Source: Streptomyces kebangsaanensis
GTDB taxonomy: Bacteria > Actinomycetota > Actinomycetes > Streptomycetales > Streptomycetaceae
Assembly: GCF_001906585.1 (NCBI RefSeq)
Contig: NZ_JUJA01000163.1
Coordinates: 179,183-243,182 of the forward strand
Length of the DNA stretch: 64,000 nucleotides
Reading direction: 5' to 3'
Position numbers and translations under genes: made by a program. This document shows, one piece after another, positions 17,457 through 26,398 of this stretch (position 1 is its first letter; every line of letters starts with the position of its first letter). The notes beneath the pieces are model-generated. The model was not told where the DNA came from. It did not search any database and saw only the letters and a list, made by a program, of their open reading frames with translations.

Positions 17457-18205
17457 CGTGCGGCCGTGTTCGTCTCGTCGCGCGGGAGCCGCAGGCAGTA
17501 GCCGACTCCGCGCACGGTGTGGATCAGCGCGGGCGGGTTGCGGTCGATCTTGCCCCGCAGGTTCTTGACGTAGGTGTCGACGATCCGGGTGTCGCCGGAG
17601 AAGTCGTACCGCCACACCTGCTGGAGGATCTCCGTCTTCTCCAGTACACGTTCGGGGTGGGACAGCAGACAGGCCAGGAGCCGGAACTCGGTCGGCGACA
17701 GCTTCAGGAGCCGGCCGGCGCGTCGTACCTCATGAGTGCGCTCGTCCAGGGTGAGGTCGGCGTAGCGCAGTGGGGGGCGGACGGCGGGAGCGGAGGCGGG
17801 GGCGCTGCTGCGGCGCAGGATGGCACGGATGCGCAGCAGCACCTCCTGGACGTGGAAGGGCTTGGTGACGTAGTCGTCGCCCCCCGAGCTCAGGCCGATG
17901 ATGCGGTCCTCCACGCCGGTACGGGCGGTGAGGAACAGCACGGGGGTGTAGACGCCCTGGGCGCGCAGGTCGCGGGTGAGCTGGAAACCGTCGGTGTCGG
18001 GCAGCATGACGTCCAGCACGATCAGGTCGGGGCGGCGGTTGCCGGCCTCGAACATCGCCTCCTGCCCGTCGGCAGCGCTCGCCACGGTGTAGCCGGCCGC
18101 GCTGAGCGCGGAGGTGAGCAGGGTGCGGATGCTGGGGTCGTCCTCCACGACCAGGACGGTGTGCCGGGAAGCGGGCGTCCGCGCGGGGGTGTGTGGGTCG
18201 GTCAC
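17453..18205 (-). CDS. OmpR/PhoB-family response regulator
   Basis: 250 residues, GTG 18205. The receiver domain has the acidic pair E21-D22-D23, phospho-acceptor D65 (LIVLDVMLPDTDG) and Lys in TKPF. The C-terminal winged helix includes SPTEFRLLACLLSHPERV and DTYVKNLRGKID. It forms an operon with the downstream kinase, with the stop and start codons overlapping. The VTC-DUF4956-CotH operon ends just upstream on the same strand but is separated by a hairpin, so any link with that operon is only positional. Confidence 0.95.
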   Translation of the reverse strand: MTDPHTPARTPASRHTVLVVEDDPSIRTLLTSALSAAGYTVASAADGQEAMFEAGNRRPDLIVLDVMLPDTDGFQLTRDLRAQGVYTPVLFLTARTGVEDRIIGLSSGGDDYVTKPFHVQEVLLRIRAILRRSSAPASAPAVRPPLRYADLTLDERTHEVRRAGRLLKLSPTEFRLLACLLSHPERVLEKTEILQQVWRYDFSGDTRIVDTYVKNLRGKIDRNPPALIHTVRGVGYCLRLPRDETNTAAR

Positions 18206-18325
18206 GTTCGGGCACCTCGGAGTACGGGCAGGAGGAGCCGCTGTGGGGGCGGTCCTGGTCGTGCGGTGCGATGGTAGCCAGGAACCCTGTGTACGAAAGG
18301 CGCACTTCCGGACCAGGCGGGCGGA

Positions 18326-18375
18326 CCGGCATCCCGGGAGGCGTCCAGGGGGGTGGGGACGACCCGGGATGCCGG
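18326..18375 (-). terminator. Terminator after the CotH gene
   Basis: A perfect 13-bp stem (18326-18338 with 18363-18375) with a 24-nt loop starts 6 bp beyond the cotH-like stop and lies upstream of the response regulator start. It separates the two same-strand operons. Confidence 0.65.
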
Positions 18376-18380
18376 CGTTC

Positions 18381-20231
18381 TCAGCCGGTCACCTGCTTGT
18401 CCTTGGCGAGGGCCGAGGCACGGTCGGTGACGGTCTTCTCGAGCTTGGTGACGGCGGTGTCCAGTTCCTTGGAGTCGGCGCCCGCGGAGCGGGCCTGGTC
18501 CGCGACGGCCTGGAGGTCCTTGGCCGCCGTACCCGACTGGTAGAACTTCTGGTACAGCACTCGGTAGGCCTTCTTGTAGACGGCGTCGAACGCGTCGGAC
18601 TCCAGGAACTTGGTCTTCAGGACATGACCCATGAGTCCGCCCTTGCCACCGGGCATGCCCTGGCCCGGATCGCCGCCCGCCGCCCCGCCGGGCATTCCTT
18701 CAGGCATCCCCTCAGGCATGCCGCCGGGCATCCCCTCAGGCATGCCCTGAGGCATCCCCTGAGGCATCCCCTGAGGCATCCCGTCAGGCATGTCGCCGCC
18801 CATGCCGCCGGGCATGCCGCCCATGCTGATGGAGTCGTCGGGCCCGGCCGTCGCGTCCCCGCTGAAGGTCAGGTTGTAGTCCCAGCCCAGAACGGAGAAC
18901 TTCTTGGTGTCCAGGTCGTACCACAGCAGGTAGTTCTTGCCGGGACCGGCCATGTCGTCGAAGTTCAGCAGCAGGTTCTGCGTCGCGAGATAGGTGGCCA
19001 GCGAGTCGACGTCCACGTACGTGCCGAGGTCGCGGGCGAACTCCTCGTCCGAGGCCTTGTCGGCCCACCTGATGAGCTTCATCACCGGTTCGAGGTCCTG
19101 GCTGCCCTTCTTGTTGAGCTGCTTGAAGGAACGCTCGTAGTCCGTCGGATCGTCACCGCGGTAGGTGAAGCTGCCACCGGCCTTCGCCTTGTACAGCACC
19201 CCGTTACCGTCGGCGACACCCTCGGCGTAGTCGGTGTCGGGACTTTCGACCATGAGCCGCGTGACGGTGGGCCGGTTGTTCACCGTCAGCTTGGTGAAGG
19301 AGTACCGCTCGGCCTTCTGCCCGGTCTTCCGGATCAGCGACAGCGACAGCGCCTCGTTCAGCGGCACCTGGCTGTTGCTGCCGGGGCGCAGCGAGATCTC
19401 CCGCTCGCCCTGGTAGGCGCGGCCCTCGACGAACTCGTCGATCTTGACGAGCCAGGGCAGTTCCTCCGGCTTCTTCTCGGACAGGTCGTACTGCATCATC
19501 CCGCCCATGCCGCCGGCCCCGCCGGCTCCACCAGGAGCACCGGCACCACCGGCACCACCGGCCCCACCAGCTCCACCAGCTCCACCAGGAGCATCGGCAC
19601 CACCGGCCCCACCGGCCCCACCAGGAGCACTGGCACCACCGGCCTCACCAGCTCCACCAGGAGCATCGGCACCACCAGCTCCACCGGCTCCACCAAGAGC
19701 ACCGGCACCACCAGCTCCACCGGCACCACCAGCTCCACCGGCTCCACCGGCTCCACCAGCTCCACCGGCCGGAGCCCCCTGCGCGGCACCGGGCAGGCCG
19801 CGGCCGCCCCCGGGCATGCCCTTGTTGCCACGCAGTGACATCAGCGTGGAGTTGCCCTTGAGCCGGATCCCGACGTCGTTGAGATAGACCCCGTCGACGA
19901 TGAGATCCGCCTTGATGTACTCCTTGGTCCCGTCGTCGCGGAACTCCTTCATCATTTTGTCGAAGTCGGTCTGCTTGTAGGTGAGTTGGACCGAGTGCGA
20001 CACCGACGTGTCGTACAGGCCCACGGATCCCCCGACGTTCTCGGTGATGGGGTCCGCCTCGACCCGCGAGGACGACGTGACGTAGGGGGAGACCCGCGCG
20101 TCGCCCAGGAAGTAGACCATCGCGGCGAGCCCGACGCCCAGCGCCGCGGTCGGCTTCCAGTGGTGGCGCAACCGCACGGGCAGCCGGTCCCGCAGTCGGC
20201 GCCCGCGCCGCGCGGTGGTGCCGTCGGCCAT
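18381..20231 (-). CDS. CotH-family kinase-like membrane protein with low-complexity inserts
   Basis: 616 residues; ATG 20231 overlaps the DUF4956 stop (TGATG). After a basic N-terminus comes one TM helix ([15 protein letters not shown], about residues 30-45); the rest is predicted outside the membrane. The CotH core shows [25 protein letters not shown] and [12 protein letters not shown], the latter with the metal-binding Asp of this atypical kinase family. Two inserts break the fold: a Gly/Ala-rich stretch (about residues 147-245) and a Gly-Met-Pro repeat (about 467-530). CotH proteins phosphorylate spore-coat or surface proteins; VTC-DUF4956-CotH is a recurrent bacterial operon. The substrate here is unknown. 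Confidence 0.9.
   Translation of the reverse strand: MADGTTARRGRRLRDRLPVRLRHHWKPTAALGVGLAAMVYFLGDARVSPYVTSSSRVEADPITENVGGSVGLYDTSVSHSVQLTYKQTDFDKMMKEFRDDGTKEYIKADLIVDGVYLNDVGIRLKGNSTLMSLRGNKGMPGGGRGLPGAAQGAPAGGAGGAGGAGGAGGAGGAGGAGALGGAGGAGGADAPGGAGEAGGASAPGGAGGAGGADAPGGAGGAGGAGGAGGAGAPGGAGGAGGMGGMMQYDLSEKKPEELPWLVKIDEFVEGRAYQGEREISLRPGSNSQVPLNEALSLSLIRKTGQKAERYSFTKLTVNNRPTVTRLMVESPDTDYAEGVADGNGVLYKAKAGGSFTYRGDDPTDYERSFKQLNKKGSQDLEPVMKLIRWADKASDEEFARDLGTYVDVDSLATYLATQNLLLNFDDMAGPGKNYLLWYDLDTKKFSVLGWDYNLTFSGDATAGPDDSISMGGMPGGMGGDMPDGMPQGMPQGMPQGMPEGMPGGMPEGMPEGMPGGAAGGDPGQGMPGGKGGLMGHVLKTKFLESDAFDAVYKKAYRVLYQKFYQSGTAAKDLQAVADQARSAGADSKELDTAVTKLEKTVTDRASALAKDKQVTG
18640..18830 (-). repeat. Gly-Met-Pro coding repeat in the CotH gene
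   Basis: Short imperfect tandem units of 12-15 bp (variants of GGCATCCCCTGA on the plus strand) encode GMPQGMP / GMPEGMP. The number of units is likely to vary between strains. Confidence 0.8.
19500..19786 (-). repeat. Gly-Gly-Ala coding repeat in the CotH gene
   Basis: About 290 bp of near-perfect 9-bp units (CACCGGCTC / CACCAGCTC types on the plus strand) encode a Gly-Gly-Ala repeat occasionally broken by Leu, Asp-Ala-Pro or Ser-Ala-Pro. It is a slippage-prone minisatellite that keeps the reading frame because the unit is a multiple of three. Confidence 0.88.
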
Positions 20232-20914
20232 CACAGGTCGGTGGTGTCGTAACCGGTCAGGACCGTCACCCGCTGTCCGGACGTCCGCTCCTGAAGGGCA
20301 CTGACCAGGTCGCTGGGCTCGGCGCCCTTCTTCAGCCGCACCGTGTAGAAGATCTCGCTCAGCGCGCCGCCGCGGATCGTCTCCGTGCTCACCAGCTCGA
20401 ACTCGCTGGTGTACTTGATCAGCACGTCACGGATCTGCGGCGTGTAGTCGTCACCGGCCGGGACCTGGACCTTGACGACCTGACGCTGCACGTTCAGCGC
20501 GAACCAGTTGAACTTGAACATCACGAGGACGACGGCGCAGATCACCACGGCGCCGACCGCGGCCAGCGTGTAGAAACGGGCACCGCAGGCCATGCCGATC
20601 GCCATGGCGAGGAAGACGAAGCCGACGTCCCTGGTCTCCTTGACCGCGTTCCTGAAACGGACCACGGACAACGCACCGACCAGTGAGAACGCGCGCGCCA
20701 GGTTCGATCCGACGACCAGCATGATCAGCGCGACGATCATACCGACGATGACCAGGGTCTGGACGTACGACTGGCTGTAGGAGACGTTGCGGTGCGTGTA
20801 CCGGTACACGTAACCGATCAGCGTGGACAGGATGAACGACAGCGCCATCGCCGCCACGACGTCGGCCACGCTGAACGTGCCGCTCAGTTCCTGCAGATTG
20901 AGGTCGAAGTTCAC
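20231..20914 (-). CDS. DUF4956 membrane protein
   Basis: 227 residues, GTG 20914 overlapping the VTC gene stop. Three to four TM helices occupy residues 20-130 ([66 protein letters not shown]) and a soluble ferredoxin-like or ACT-like C-terminal region follows. The conserved family segment [19 protein letters not shown] is intact. DUF4956 proteins co-occur with VTC and CotH proteins in many phyla; the complex probably makes or modifies a polymer at the membrane, an inference from genomic association. Confidence 0.9.
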   Translation of the reverse strand: MNFDLNLQELSGTFSVADVVAAMALSFILSTLIGYVYRYTHRNVSYSQSYVQTLVIVGMIVALIMLVVGSNLARAFSLVGALSVVRFRNAVKETRDVGFVFLAMAIGMACGARFYTLAAVGAVVICAVVLVMFKFNWFALNVQRQVVKVQVPAGDDYTPQIRDVLIKYTSEFELVSTETIRGGALSEIFYTVRLKKGAEPSDLVSALQERTSGQRVTVLTGYDTTDL

Positions 20915-21849
20915 TTTGCTCCTGCTTTCATCGGCGCGTCCTGCGCCGGCCGCTGCCGGTGCGGCTCTGCTTCAGTGGGGGTGGGTGGCGGGTAGTCCGC
21001 CTCGTTGACGTGGAAGACCGAGCGGGGGGCCAGACCGAACGCCTCGATGGACTGCACGTACTTCGAGACCCGTACGAGGTTGAGGTTGCGGCGCGCGGCC
21101 AGGTCGGTGATCCAGTGCGGGGTGCGCTCGTTGACCTTGATCTCCATGATCGACAGGTGCGGCGGGATCGTGAACCGGTTCTCCGGCGTCGTGGTGCCGA
21201 AGTGGAAGTCCCGGTCCCGGCCGCGGACACGGCGATCGAAGGTGACGCGCAGGCCGGTGTCCGCGTCACGGCCGACCAGCGCCTCGCGCTGGTAGCCGGT
21301 GATCGCGGTGGGCTGCAGGTTCAGCCGCACGACCAGTTCGAGGACCTCCTGGACGAAGGCGCTCTCCTTCGCCGAGTGCGGCACCATCTCCCGGTCGTCG
21401 CACAGCTGCCGCGCCACGCCGTAGGGAAGGGTGATGCGGCGCTTCTGCGTGACCCGGTTGACGCGCTGCTTGATCTCCACGCACACCGGCGACCCGTCGG
21501 TGACCCCGTCGAGGTCGCCGTAGTGGCGGATGCGCAGCTTGCGGCGGAACTTCAGCCCCTCGATCTTCTCCCAGTAGAAACGCAACTGAGGAGTGTCGTA
21601 GTACAGGCTCCACACGCCGTAGCCGCCGACCGGGCTGTGCAGGTCCCGGTCCATCCGCTCGGCCAGTTCGTCCCGGATCTGCGCCGCCTGTTCCACGGGG
21701 ACCAGGTACTTCAGCTCGAACCGGTTGAACGCGTGCAGCCGGCTCGCCACATGCAACGGCTCCTCGCTCTCCTGCTCCCCGCTCTCGCCTGCTCGGGCCC
21801 GATCGACCCGGCCTTCGCGCGCCGCTGCCGCCTTCGACAGGAACACCAT
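20911..21849 (-). CDS. VTC-domain (polyphosphate-polymerase-like) protein
   Basis: 312 residues; start ATG 21849 (or the GTG directly after it) behind AAGGAGG. The triphosphate-tunnel fold of VTC/CYTH-type enzymes is suggested by alternating basic and acidic strand motifs: FNRFELKYLVP, RKLRIRHYGD, VCVEIKQRVN, TFDRRVRGRD and IMEIKVNE. Yeast VTC4 homologues make polyphosphate from ATP at a membrane. It is the first gene of a tightly overlapped operon with DUF4956 and CotH. The C-terminal Pro/Gln tail is not conserved-looking. Activity as a polyphosphate polymerase is by homology only. Confidence 0.9.
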   Translation of the reverse strand: MVFLSKAAAAREGRVDRARAGESGEQESEEPLHVASRLHAFNRFELKYLVPVEQAAQIRDELAERMDRDLHSPVGGYGVWSLYYDTPQLRFYWEKIEGLKFRRKLRIRHYGDLDGVTDGSPVCVEIKQRVNRVTQKRRITLPYGVARQLCDDREMVPHSAKESAFVQEVLELVVRLNLQPTAITGYQREALVGRDADTGLRVTFDRRVRGRDRDFHFGTTTPENRFTIPPHLSIMEIKVNERTPHWITDLAARRNLNLVRVSKYVQSIEAFGLAPRSVFHVNEADYPPPTPTEAEPHRQRPAQDAPMKAGAK

Positions 21850-21995
21850 GCGCCTCCTTGCTCGTACGTTGCGGACCGACCGGCCACGCACACGCAACCA
21901 ACGGCGCATGAGGAGCCCATGAGAATCACGGGTTGATTTCAGGAGTCCTGGAATTGGCGGGAAAGTGAACGCGGGTCAAAGTCCGCGGCCGGACA

Positions 21996-22369
21996 TCACT
22001 GCTCCCGTTCCGCCCAAGTGAGGGACATGTCGGGATACCGGGTACCGGTCACCTCGGAGGCGATCGGCTCCGACAGCGCCAATTCCTCCTGCGTCAGGAC
22101 GATCCGCGTCGCCGCCACGTTCTCCTCCACCCGGCTCGGCTTACGCGCTTACGCGCACCCGGGATCCGCACGACCGGCAGCCCGCGCACGGACGCCCGCC
22201 GCTGCACCCGGGCCGACGCGTTCTGCGCGAGCAAGGCGTCGTGGGCGGCGGCCACCGCCCGGAACGGCTTCAGCAGCGCCGTGTCGGCGGCCGCGTTCTC
22301 CCCCTGGAAGCGGGGAATGCCCCGGTCCGCCCTCGCCGAGCCGTACCGCGGGTTCCCGCCGTCGGTCAC
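21996..22369 (-). pseudogene. Decayed C-terminal part of an aldo/keto reductase
   Basis: The reverse frame beginning at 22369 gives RGIPRFQGENAAADTALLKP followed by an Ala-rich helix and VVRIPGARKR, the late-barrel landmarks of aldo/keto reductases. After about 22150 similarity moves to another frame (VEENVAATRIVLTQEELALSEPI) and ends at the TGA at 21996-21998. So the first two thirds are deleted and at least one frameshift is present. It abuts the MerR stop (overlap TGAC), as AKR genes often follow MerR genes. The gene is not functional. Confidence 0.75.
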
Positions 22370-22866
22370 GGAGTGCCGCTGCTCTCCGCTTCGTGGTGGC
22401 GTCCGGCGTCCGCGTAGAAACCGATCTTGCGGTCCAGTACCGCGAGCGTGTCCTGGAGCTCGGCGATCCGGGCCAGGACGTCCCGGCGGGTCGCCTCCAG
22501 CAGCGCGTACCGCTCGCCGTACGTGCTCTCGCCCGCGCGCACCAGCTCCGCGTACCTGACCATGTCGGCGACCGGCATGCCGGTCAGCCGCAGCTTGCCG
22601 ACGAGGTCGAGCCAGTCCAGGTCGCGGTTGGTGTAGCGGCGCTGGCCGGTGTGCGAGCGGTCCACGTGGGCCATCAGGCCGATCCGCTCGTACCAGCGCA
22701 GGGTGTGGGCCGTCAGCCCGGTGAGGGCGACGACCTCGCTGATCGTGTACCTGTCCTGCCCGTCGGGGCGCGGGTGCCGCCGGGGCCCGGCGGCGCAGAG
22801 GTCGGTACGGGTGGGGGCCCGCTCGGTCTCCTCGGTGGTCACGGCCGTGGTCTGCGTCACCGTCAT
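22366..22866 (-). CDS. MerR family transcriptional regulator
   Basis: 166 residues from ATG 22866. The winged helix YTISEVVALTGLTAHTLRWYERIGLM is a textbook MerR N-terminus (about residues 40-70), followed by the RRYTNRDLDWLDLVGKLRLTGM second wing and a coiled-coil dimerisation helix (ALLEATRRDVLARIAELQDTLAVLDRKI). The C-terminus lacks Cys clusters, so an organic rather than metal effector is likely. Its presumed target, the adjacent aldo/keto reductase, is a remnant, so its present regulon is unclear. Confidence 0.92.
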   Translation of the reverse strand: MTVTQTTAVTTEETERAPTRTDLCAAGPRRHPRPDGQDRYTISEVVALTGLTAHTLRWYERIGLMAHVDRSHTGQRRYTNRDLDWLDLVGKLRLTGMPVADMVRYAELVRAGESTYGERYALLEATRRDVLARIAELQDTLAVLDRKIGFYADAGRHHEAESSGTP

Positions 22867-22973
22867 GGCCCCCACGCTATGACCTTGGAGCGCGCTCCAG
22901 GCAAGCGAACCCGGCGGGGCGACCGGAAAAAGCGGGGGACGCGGGGCGGGTGCGGCGGCTAGCGTGCGCAGTC

Positions 22974-23453
22974 ATGAGTCTCGTACGACGCGCTGAGCCC
23001 GAGGACGCCGCGGAAGTGCTGCGACTGCGGCAGGTGATGATCGACTCGGTGCCCGGTGCCGACACCTCCACCGACTGGCAGGCCGAGTCCCTGTCGACCC
23101 TCGAGGCCCGGCTCGCCGAGCCGGACGGGGACTCCGGGGACTTCGCGGCGTTCGTCGTGGACCACCCGGAGCGGCCGGGCGCGCTGGCCGCGCTGGTGGC
23201 CGGGACGCTCGAGTACCGGATCGGGCGGGCCGCCAATCCGCACGGGCGGGTCGGGTACGTCTTCAGTGTCGCGACCGATCCGGACGCCCGGCGCCGCGGG
23301 TACGCACGCGCGTGCATGGAGGCGCTGCTGGACTGGTTCCGGGAGCGGGGCGCGGCGCACGTCGACCTCAACGCGTCCGCCGAGGCCGAGCCGCTCTACG
23401 CCGGGCTGGGCTTCGTGCGCAAGCCGGACCCCTCGATGAGGTTGCGGCTGTGA
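22974..23453 (+). CDS. GNAT family N-acetyltransferase
   Basis: 159 residues from ATG 22974 (MSLVRRAEPEDAAEVLRL). Motif A, the acetyl-CoA pyrophosphate loop, is SVATDPDARRRGYARACMEALL, with the RRRGYA core; the C-terminal strand is LNASAEAEPLYAGLGFVRK, typical for GNAT motif B. It probably acetylates a small amine; the substrate is unknown. It is followed 19 bp later by a beta-lactamase-fold hydrolase on the same strand, so co-transcription is possible. Confidence 0.93.
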   Translation: MSLVRRAEPEDAAEVLRLRQVMIDSVPGADTSTDWQAESLSTLEARLAEPDGDSGDFAAFVVDHPERPGALAALVAGTLEYRIGRAANPHGRVGYVFSVATDPDARRRGYARACMEALLDWFRERGAAHVDLNASAEAEPLYAGLGFVRKPDPSMRLRL

Positions 23454-23472
23454 GCCGCTTAGGCTCGATGCC

Positions 23473-24291
23473 ATGTCGTTGAAGAGTCTGGCGTCGATCG
23501 AGAACTGGCCGGTCCCCACCGCCGCGGCGGGCGTGGTCCGCGCGGACGGCACGGTCGTGGGCACCCACGGCCCGACCGACCGGCGTTTCCCCCTCGCCTC
23601 GGTCACGAAGCCGCTGGCGGCCTACGCGGTGCTCGTGGCGTACGAGGAGGGCGCGATCGAGCTGGACGAACCGGCCGGCCCTCCCGGGGCGACCGTCCGC
23701 CACCTGCTGGCCCACACCTCGGGCCTGGCCTTCGACGAACACCGGGTGATGGCCCCGCCCGGCGAACGGCGGCTGTACTCCAACGCGGGCATCGAGCAGC
23801 TCGGCGACCACGTGGCGAAGGCGACGGACATCCCGTTCACCGAATACCTGCGCCAGGCGGTCCTGACCCCCCTGGGCATGACGCGGACGACCCTGGACGG
23901 CTCCCCGGCGAAGGACGCGGTCTCGACGGTCGACGACCTGCTCCGCTTCGCCGCCGAGATCCAGGCCCCGCGCCTGCTGGACCCCCGCACGGTCGCCGAG
24001 GCGATGACGGTCCAGTACCCCGGCACCAAGGGCGTCCTGCCGGGCTACGGCCACCAGAACCCCAACGACTGGGGCCTCGGCTTCGAGATCCGCGACTCCA
24101 AGTCCCCCCACTGGACCGGCACTTCCTCCTCCCCCCGCACCTTCGGCCACTTCGGCCAGTCCGGCACGTTCCTGTGGATCGACCCGGACGCGGGCGCGGC
24201 CTGCGTGGCCCTGACGGACCGCGCCTTCGGCCCGTGGGCGGTCGAGGCATGGCCGCTCTTCACGGACGCGGTACTGGCGGAACTCCGCTGA
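23473..24291 (+). CDS. Serine hydrolase of the beta-lactamase/PBP4-like fold
   Basis: 272 residues, ATG 23473. The three active-site motifs are visible: SVTK (SxxK) near residue 43, YSNAG (YxN) near residue 100, and HFGQSGT (H/KxG) near residue 233. No signal peptide is seen, so it is probably cytoplasmic and an esterase or peptidase rather than a true beta-lactamase. It is short for the class (usual 350-400), lacking parts of the helical domain. It follows the GNAT gene closely. Confidence 0.9.
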   Translation: MSLKSLASIENWPVPTAAAGVVRADGTVVGTHGPTDRRFPLASVTKPLAAYAVLVAYEEGAIELDEPAGPPGATVRHLLAHTSGLAFDEHRVMAPPGERRLYSNAGIEQLGDHVAKATDIPFTEYLRQAVLTPLGMTRTTLDGSPAKDAVSTVDDLLRFAAEIQAPRLLDPRTVAEAMTVQYPGTKGVLPGYGHQNPNDWGLGFEIRDSKSPHWTGTSSSPRTFGHFGQSGTFLWIDPDAGAACVALTDRAFGPWAVEAWPLFTDAVLAELR

Positions 24292-24331
24292 CACCACCGG
24301 CCGGCACACCACCGGCCGGCCCCGGCCGCCC

Positions 24332-24700
24332 TCAGGCCGACCCGGCGCCGTCCTGCGCGAACAGGTCCTCCGCATGCGTGGCGTGAACCGCTCGCTGGGC
24401 CCAGGCCTTGAGCTGCTCGTGATCCGTACACGCCAGCACCCGCTCCCGGACGGCGTCCGACACCGGGATACCGCGCCACCCCAGAATGCTGAGCGTCATC
24501 TCGGCACTCTCCTCGACCCGCCCCTCTTCCCGGCCTTCCTCCCGTACCTGCTCGGCCACCGGGTGCCGGAAGAAGTAGTTGACCGGCATCATCAGCTCCT
24601 TCCAGATCTGCTTGGCCTGGACATCGACCAGGCGCGACTCGACGAACTACGCAAGCATTCCCGCGCTGTCGGTATCGGTGGCCACTGACCGTGGTCTCCG
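24332..24700 (-). pseudogene. C-terminal remnant of an Rpn/PD-(D/E)XK nuclease-like protein
   Basis: An 86-codon reverse frame (24592-24332) encodes MMPVNYFFRHPVAEQVREEG with a repeated Arg-Glu-Gly charged segment and a helical tail. Upstream in the same frame FVESRLVDVQAKQIWKEL continues the similarity but is interrupted by TAG at 24647-24649, and nothing of an N-terminal nuclease domain remains before the neighbouring ATPase gene. From memory this matches the C-terminus of streptomycete Rpn-like or transposase-associated proteins. A short translated peptide from ATG 24592 cannot be excluded. Confidence 0.55.
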
Positions 24701-24710
24701 TTCGACAGTG

Positions 24711-25160
24711 TCACAATCCGGGTGCAGGCGGAGCTGTACTGACTCCGCCGACCATGCACTCGAACCAGACCGTCTTGCCGCGTCCGTCGGGGCGGACCGT
24801 GACCCCCCACCGGTCGGTGACGGCGGCCACGAGCACCAGCCCGCGCCCGCCGTTCGCGAGCGGATCGCCGCTCGCCCGTACCGGCAGCTCCGGGCAGTCG
24901 TCGGCGACCTCCACCCGTACCCCTCCGGGCTGGAGCAGGAAGCAGATACGACAGCGCCGACCAGGCACATGCCGTACGACGTTGGCGACCAGCTCGGTGA
25001 GCGCCAGCTCGGCGGCATCGGCCACACCGTCTAGCCCGGAGCCGGTGAGGTAGAGCCGCAGGATGCAGCGCAGGTGCCGGGCCGAGTGCTCGCCGACGGC
25101 GAACTCGGCGCGGTACTCACTGTCGATGTCCGCTCCGAGCGGACCAATTGCGTGATTCAC
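24711..25160 (-). CDS. RsbW-like ATP-binding (HATPase) regulatory protein
   Basis: 149 residues, GTG 25160. It is a single GHKL ATPase domain: N-box ELALTELVANVVRHV, G1 box VEVADDCPELP and G2 box NGGRGLVLVAAVTDRWG. Such stand-alone proteins are anti-sigma-factor-type kinases, very numerous in Streptomyces. It is divergent from the HTH-DUF5753 gene (95 bp gap); ATPase, WhiJ-type HTH and DUF397 genes form recurrent clusters linked to development and antibiotic production. The partner protein is unknown. Confidence 0.88.
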   Translation of the reverse strand: MNHAIGPLGADIDSEYRAEFAVGEHSARHLRCILRLYLTGSGLDGVADAAELALTELVANVVRHVPGRRCRICFLLQPGGVRVEVADDCPELPVRASGDPLANGGRGLVLVAAVTDRWGVTVRPDGRGKTVWFECMVGGVSTAPPAPGL

Positions 25161-25255
25161 GCCACAAGTCTGCGACTGTGCGCTTACGCTCCACTACGCA
25201 AAGAAACGAACGCCGTGAGGCGTTGCAAGGCGTAGTTCCGAAGTGAGGTGCCGCC

Positions 25256-26080
25256 GTGGCCAACATCCAGACGCTCGACCCGACCGCTTCCCCGCTCGAC
25301 TACTACGGCTGGGAACTGCGCCGCCAGCGCGAAGCCCACGGTCTCAAGCAGGGCCAGCTCGGCAACATCATCTTCTGCACCGGGTCGCTGATCGGCCAGA
25401 TCGAGACCACGAAGAAGGTCCCCACCCGGGACTTCTCCGAGCGCGTCGACGCGGCTCTCGGCACGGATGGCGCGTTCTCCCGCCTCGTCGGCCTGGTCCT
25501 GCGCAGCCAACTCCCCACCTGGTTCCAGCCGTACGCCGAGATGGAGGCGAAGGCGACGTACATCTCCACGTACCAGGCGCAGTTGGTGTACGGACTGCTG
25601 CAGACGGAGGAGTACGCGCGGGCGGTACTCGCCACGGGCATGCCGGACGACCTGGAAGGCCTGGTGGCGGCCCGGATGGAACGACAGCGCATCCTGGAGC
25701 GGGAACAGCCGCCGCTGACTTGGGTGATCCTGGACGAGGCGGTGCTACTGCGGCCGATCGGGGGCTGCGAGGTCATGCGACGCCAACTCGCCCGTCTGTT
25801 GGAGTTCACCGGCCATCGCTGGTTGCACGTGCAGGTGCTGCCGAACTCGGCGGGCGAACACGCCAGTCTGGATGGGGCGTTCAATCTCCTGCGCTTCGAA
25901 GACGACCCGGACATCATCTACACCGAGGACCTCATCTCCGGTCACATGACGGCCAACCCCGAGACTCTCAGGGAGGCCGCGCTCCGTTACGCTCGCTTGC
26001 AGGCCGCAGCCCTCTCCGTGGAGGACTCGGCGGCACTGATCGCCCGCGTGATGGAGGAACGCTATGGAGACCGGTCCTGA
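25256..26080 (+). CDS. WhiJ-type helix-turn-helix regulator with DUF5753
   Basis: 274 residues, GTG 25256. The N-terminal Xre-like HTH spans about residues 18-75 (WELRRQREAHGLKQGQLGNIIFCTGSLIGQIE). The remainder is DUF5753 (WFQPYAEMEAKATYISTYQAQLVYGLLQTEEYARAVL is its hallmark start). These regulators act with a partner small DUF397 protein encoded just downstream, here overlapping by 17 bp. The family includes WhiJ, which controls differentiation in S. coelicolor; whether this copy does so is unknown. Confidence 0.93.
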   Translation: MANIQTLDPTASPLDYYGWELRRQREAHGLKQGQLGNIIFCTGSLIGQIETTKKVPTRDFSERVDAALGTDGAFSRLVGLVLRSQLPTWFQPYAEMEAKATYISTYQAQLVYGLLQTEEYARAVLATGMPDDLEGLVAARMERQRILEREQPPLTWVILDEAVLLRPIGGCEVMRRQLARLLEFTGHRWLHVQVLPNSAGEHASLDGAFNLLRFEDDPDIIYTEDLISGHMTANPETLREAALRYARLQAAALSVEDSAALIARVMEERYGDRS

Positions 26081-26261
26081 CCTGAGGAACGCGCAATGGC
26101 GTAAGTCCAGCTACAGCGGCAGCACCGGCGGCGATTGCGTCGAGGTCGCCGACAACTGTCCCGCCGGCGCCCTCCCGGTCCGCGACAGCAAGAACCCGTC
26201 CGGCCCGGTGGTGACCGTCGGCACAGCCGCCTGGCAGGCATTCGTCGACGGCCTGCGATAG
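26064..26261 (+). CDS. DUF397 small protein
   Basis: 65 residues, ATG 26064, overlapping the upstream HTH gene by 17 bp. It is the complete DUF397 pattern: WRKSSYSGSTGGDCVEVAD, VRDSKNPSGP and WQAFVDGL. It is the usual partner (possibly an inhibitor) of the WhiJ-like regulator. A strong terminator follows. Confidence 0.93.
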   Translation: METGPDLRNAQWRKSSYSGSTGGDCVEVADNCPAGALPVRDSKNPSGPVVTVGTAAWQAFVDGLR

Positions 26262-26267
26262 CCAACG

Positions 26268-26311
26268 CGCCCGCCCTCTGGATGTCCCTGTCGACGCCCA
26301 GAGGGCGGGCG
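26268..26311 (+). terminator. Terminator after the DUF397 gene
   Basis: A perfect 14-bp stem (26268-26281 with 26298-26311) with a 16-nt loop begins 7 bp after the stop codon. The 87 bp between it and the IS element carry no gene. Confidence 0.8.
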
Positions 26312-26398
26312 ACATCGCCGACGGCGAGGATCTGGTCGAGCCGTTGTCAGGAGTGCCGGGCCCGTCCCGGCAGGCGGCGATGGGGTGGGGAGACTGAA

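Noticed and set aside
19500-19786. CRISPR-like regular repeats
   Set aside because: The 9-bp units encode Gly-Gly-Ala in frame within the CotH gene; there are no spacers.
23473-24291. Beta-lactamase resistance gene
   Set aside because: It has the SxxK/YxN/HxG fold, but is short, lacks a signal peptide and resembles esterase-type homologues.
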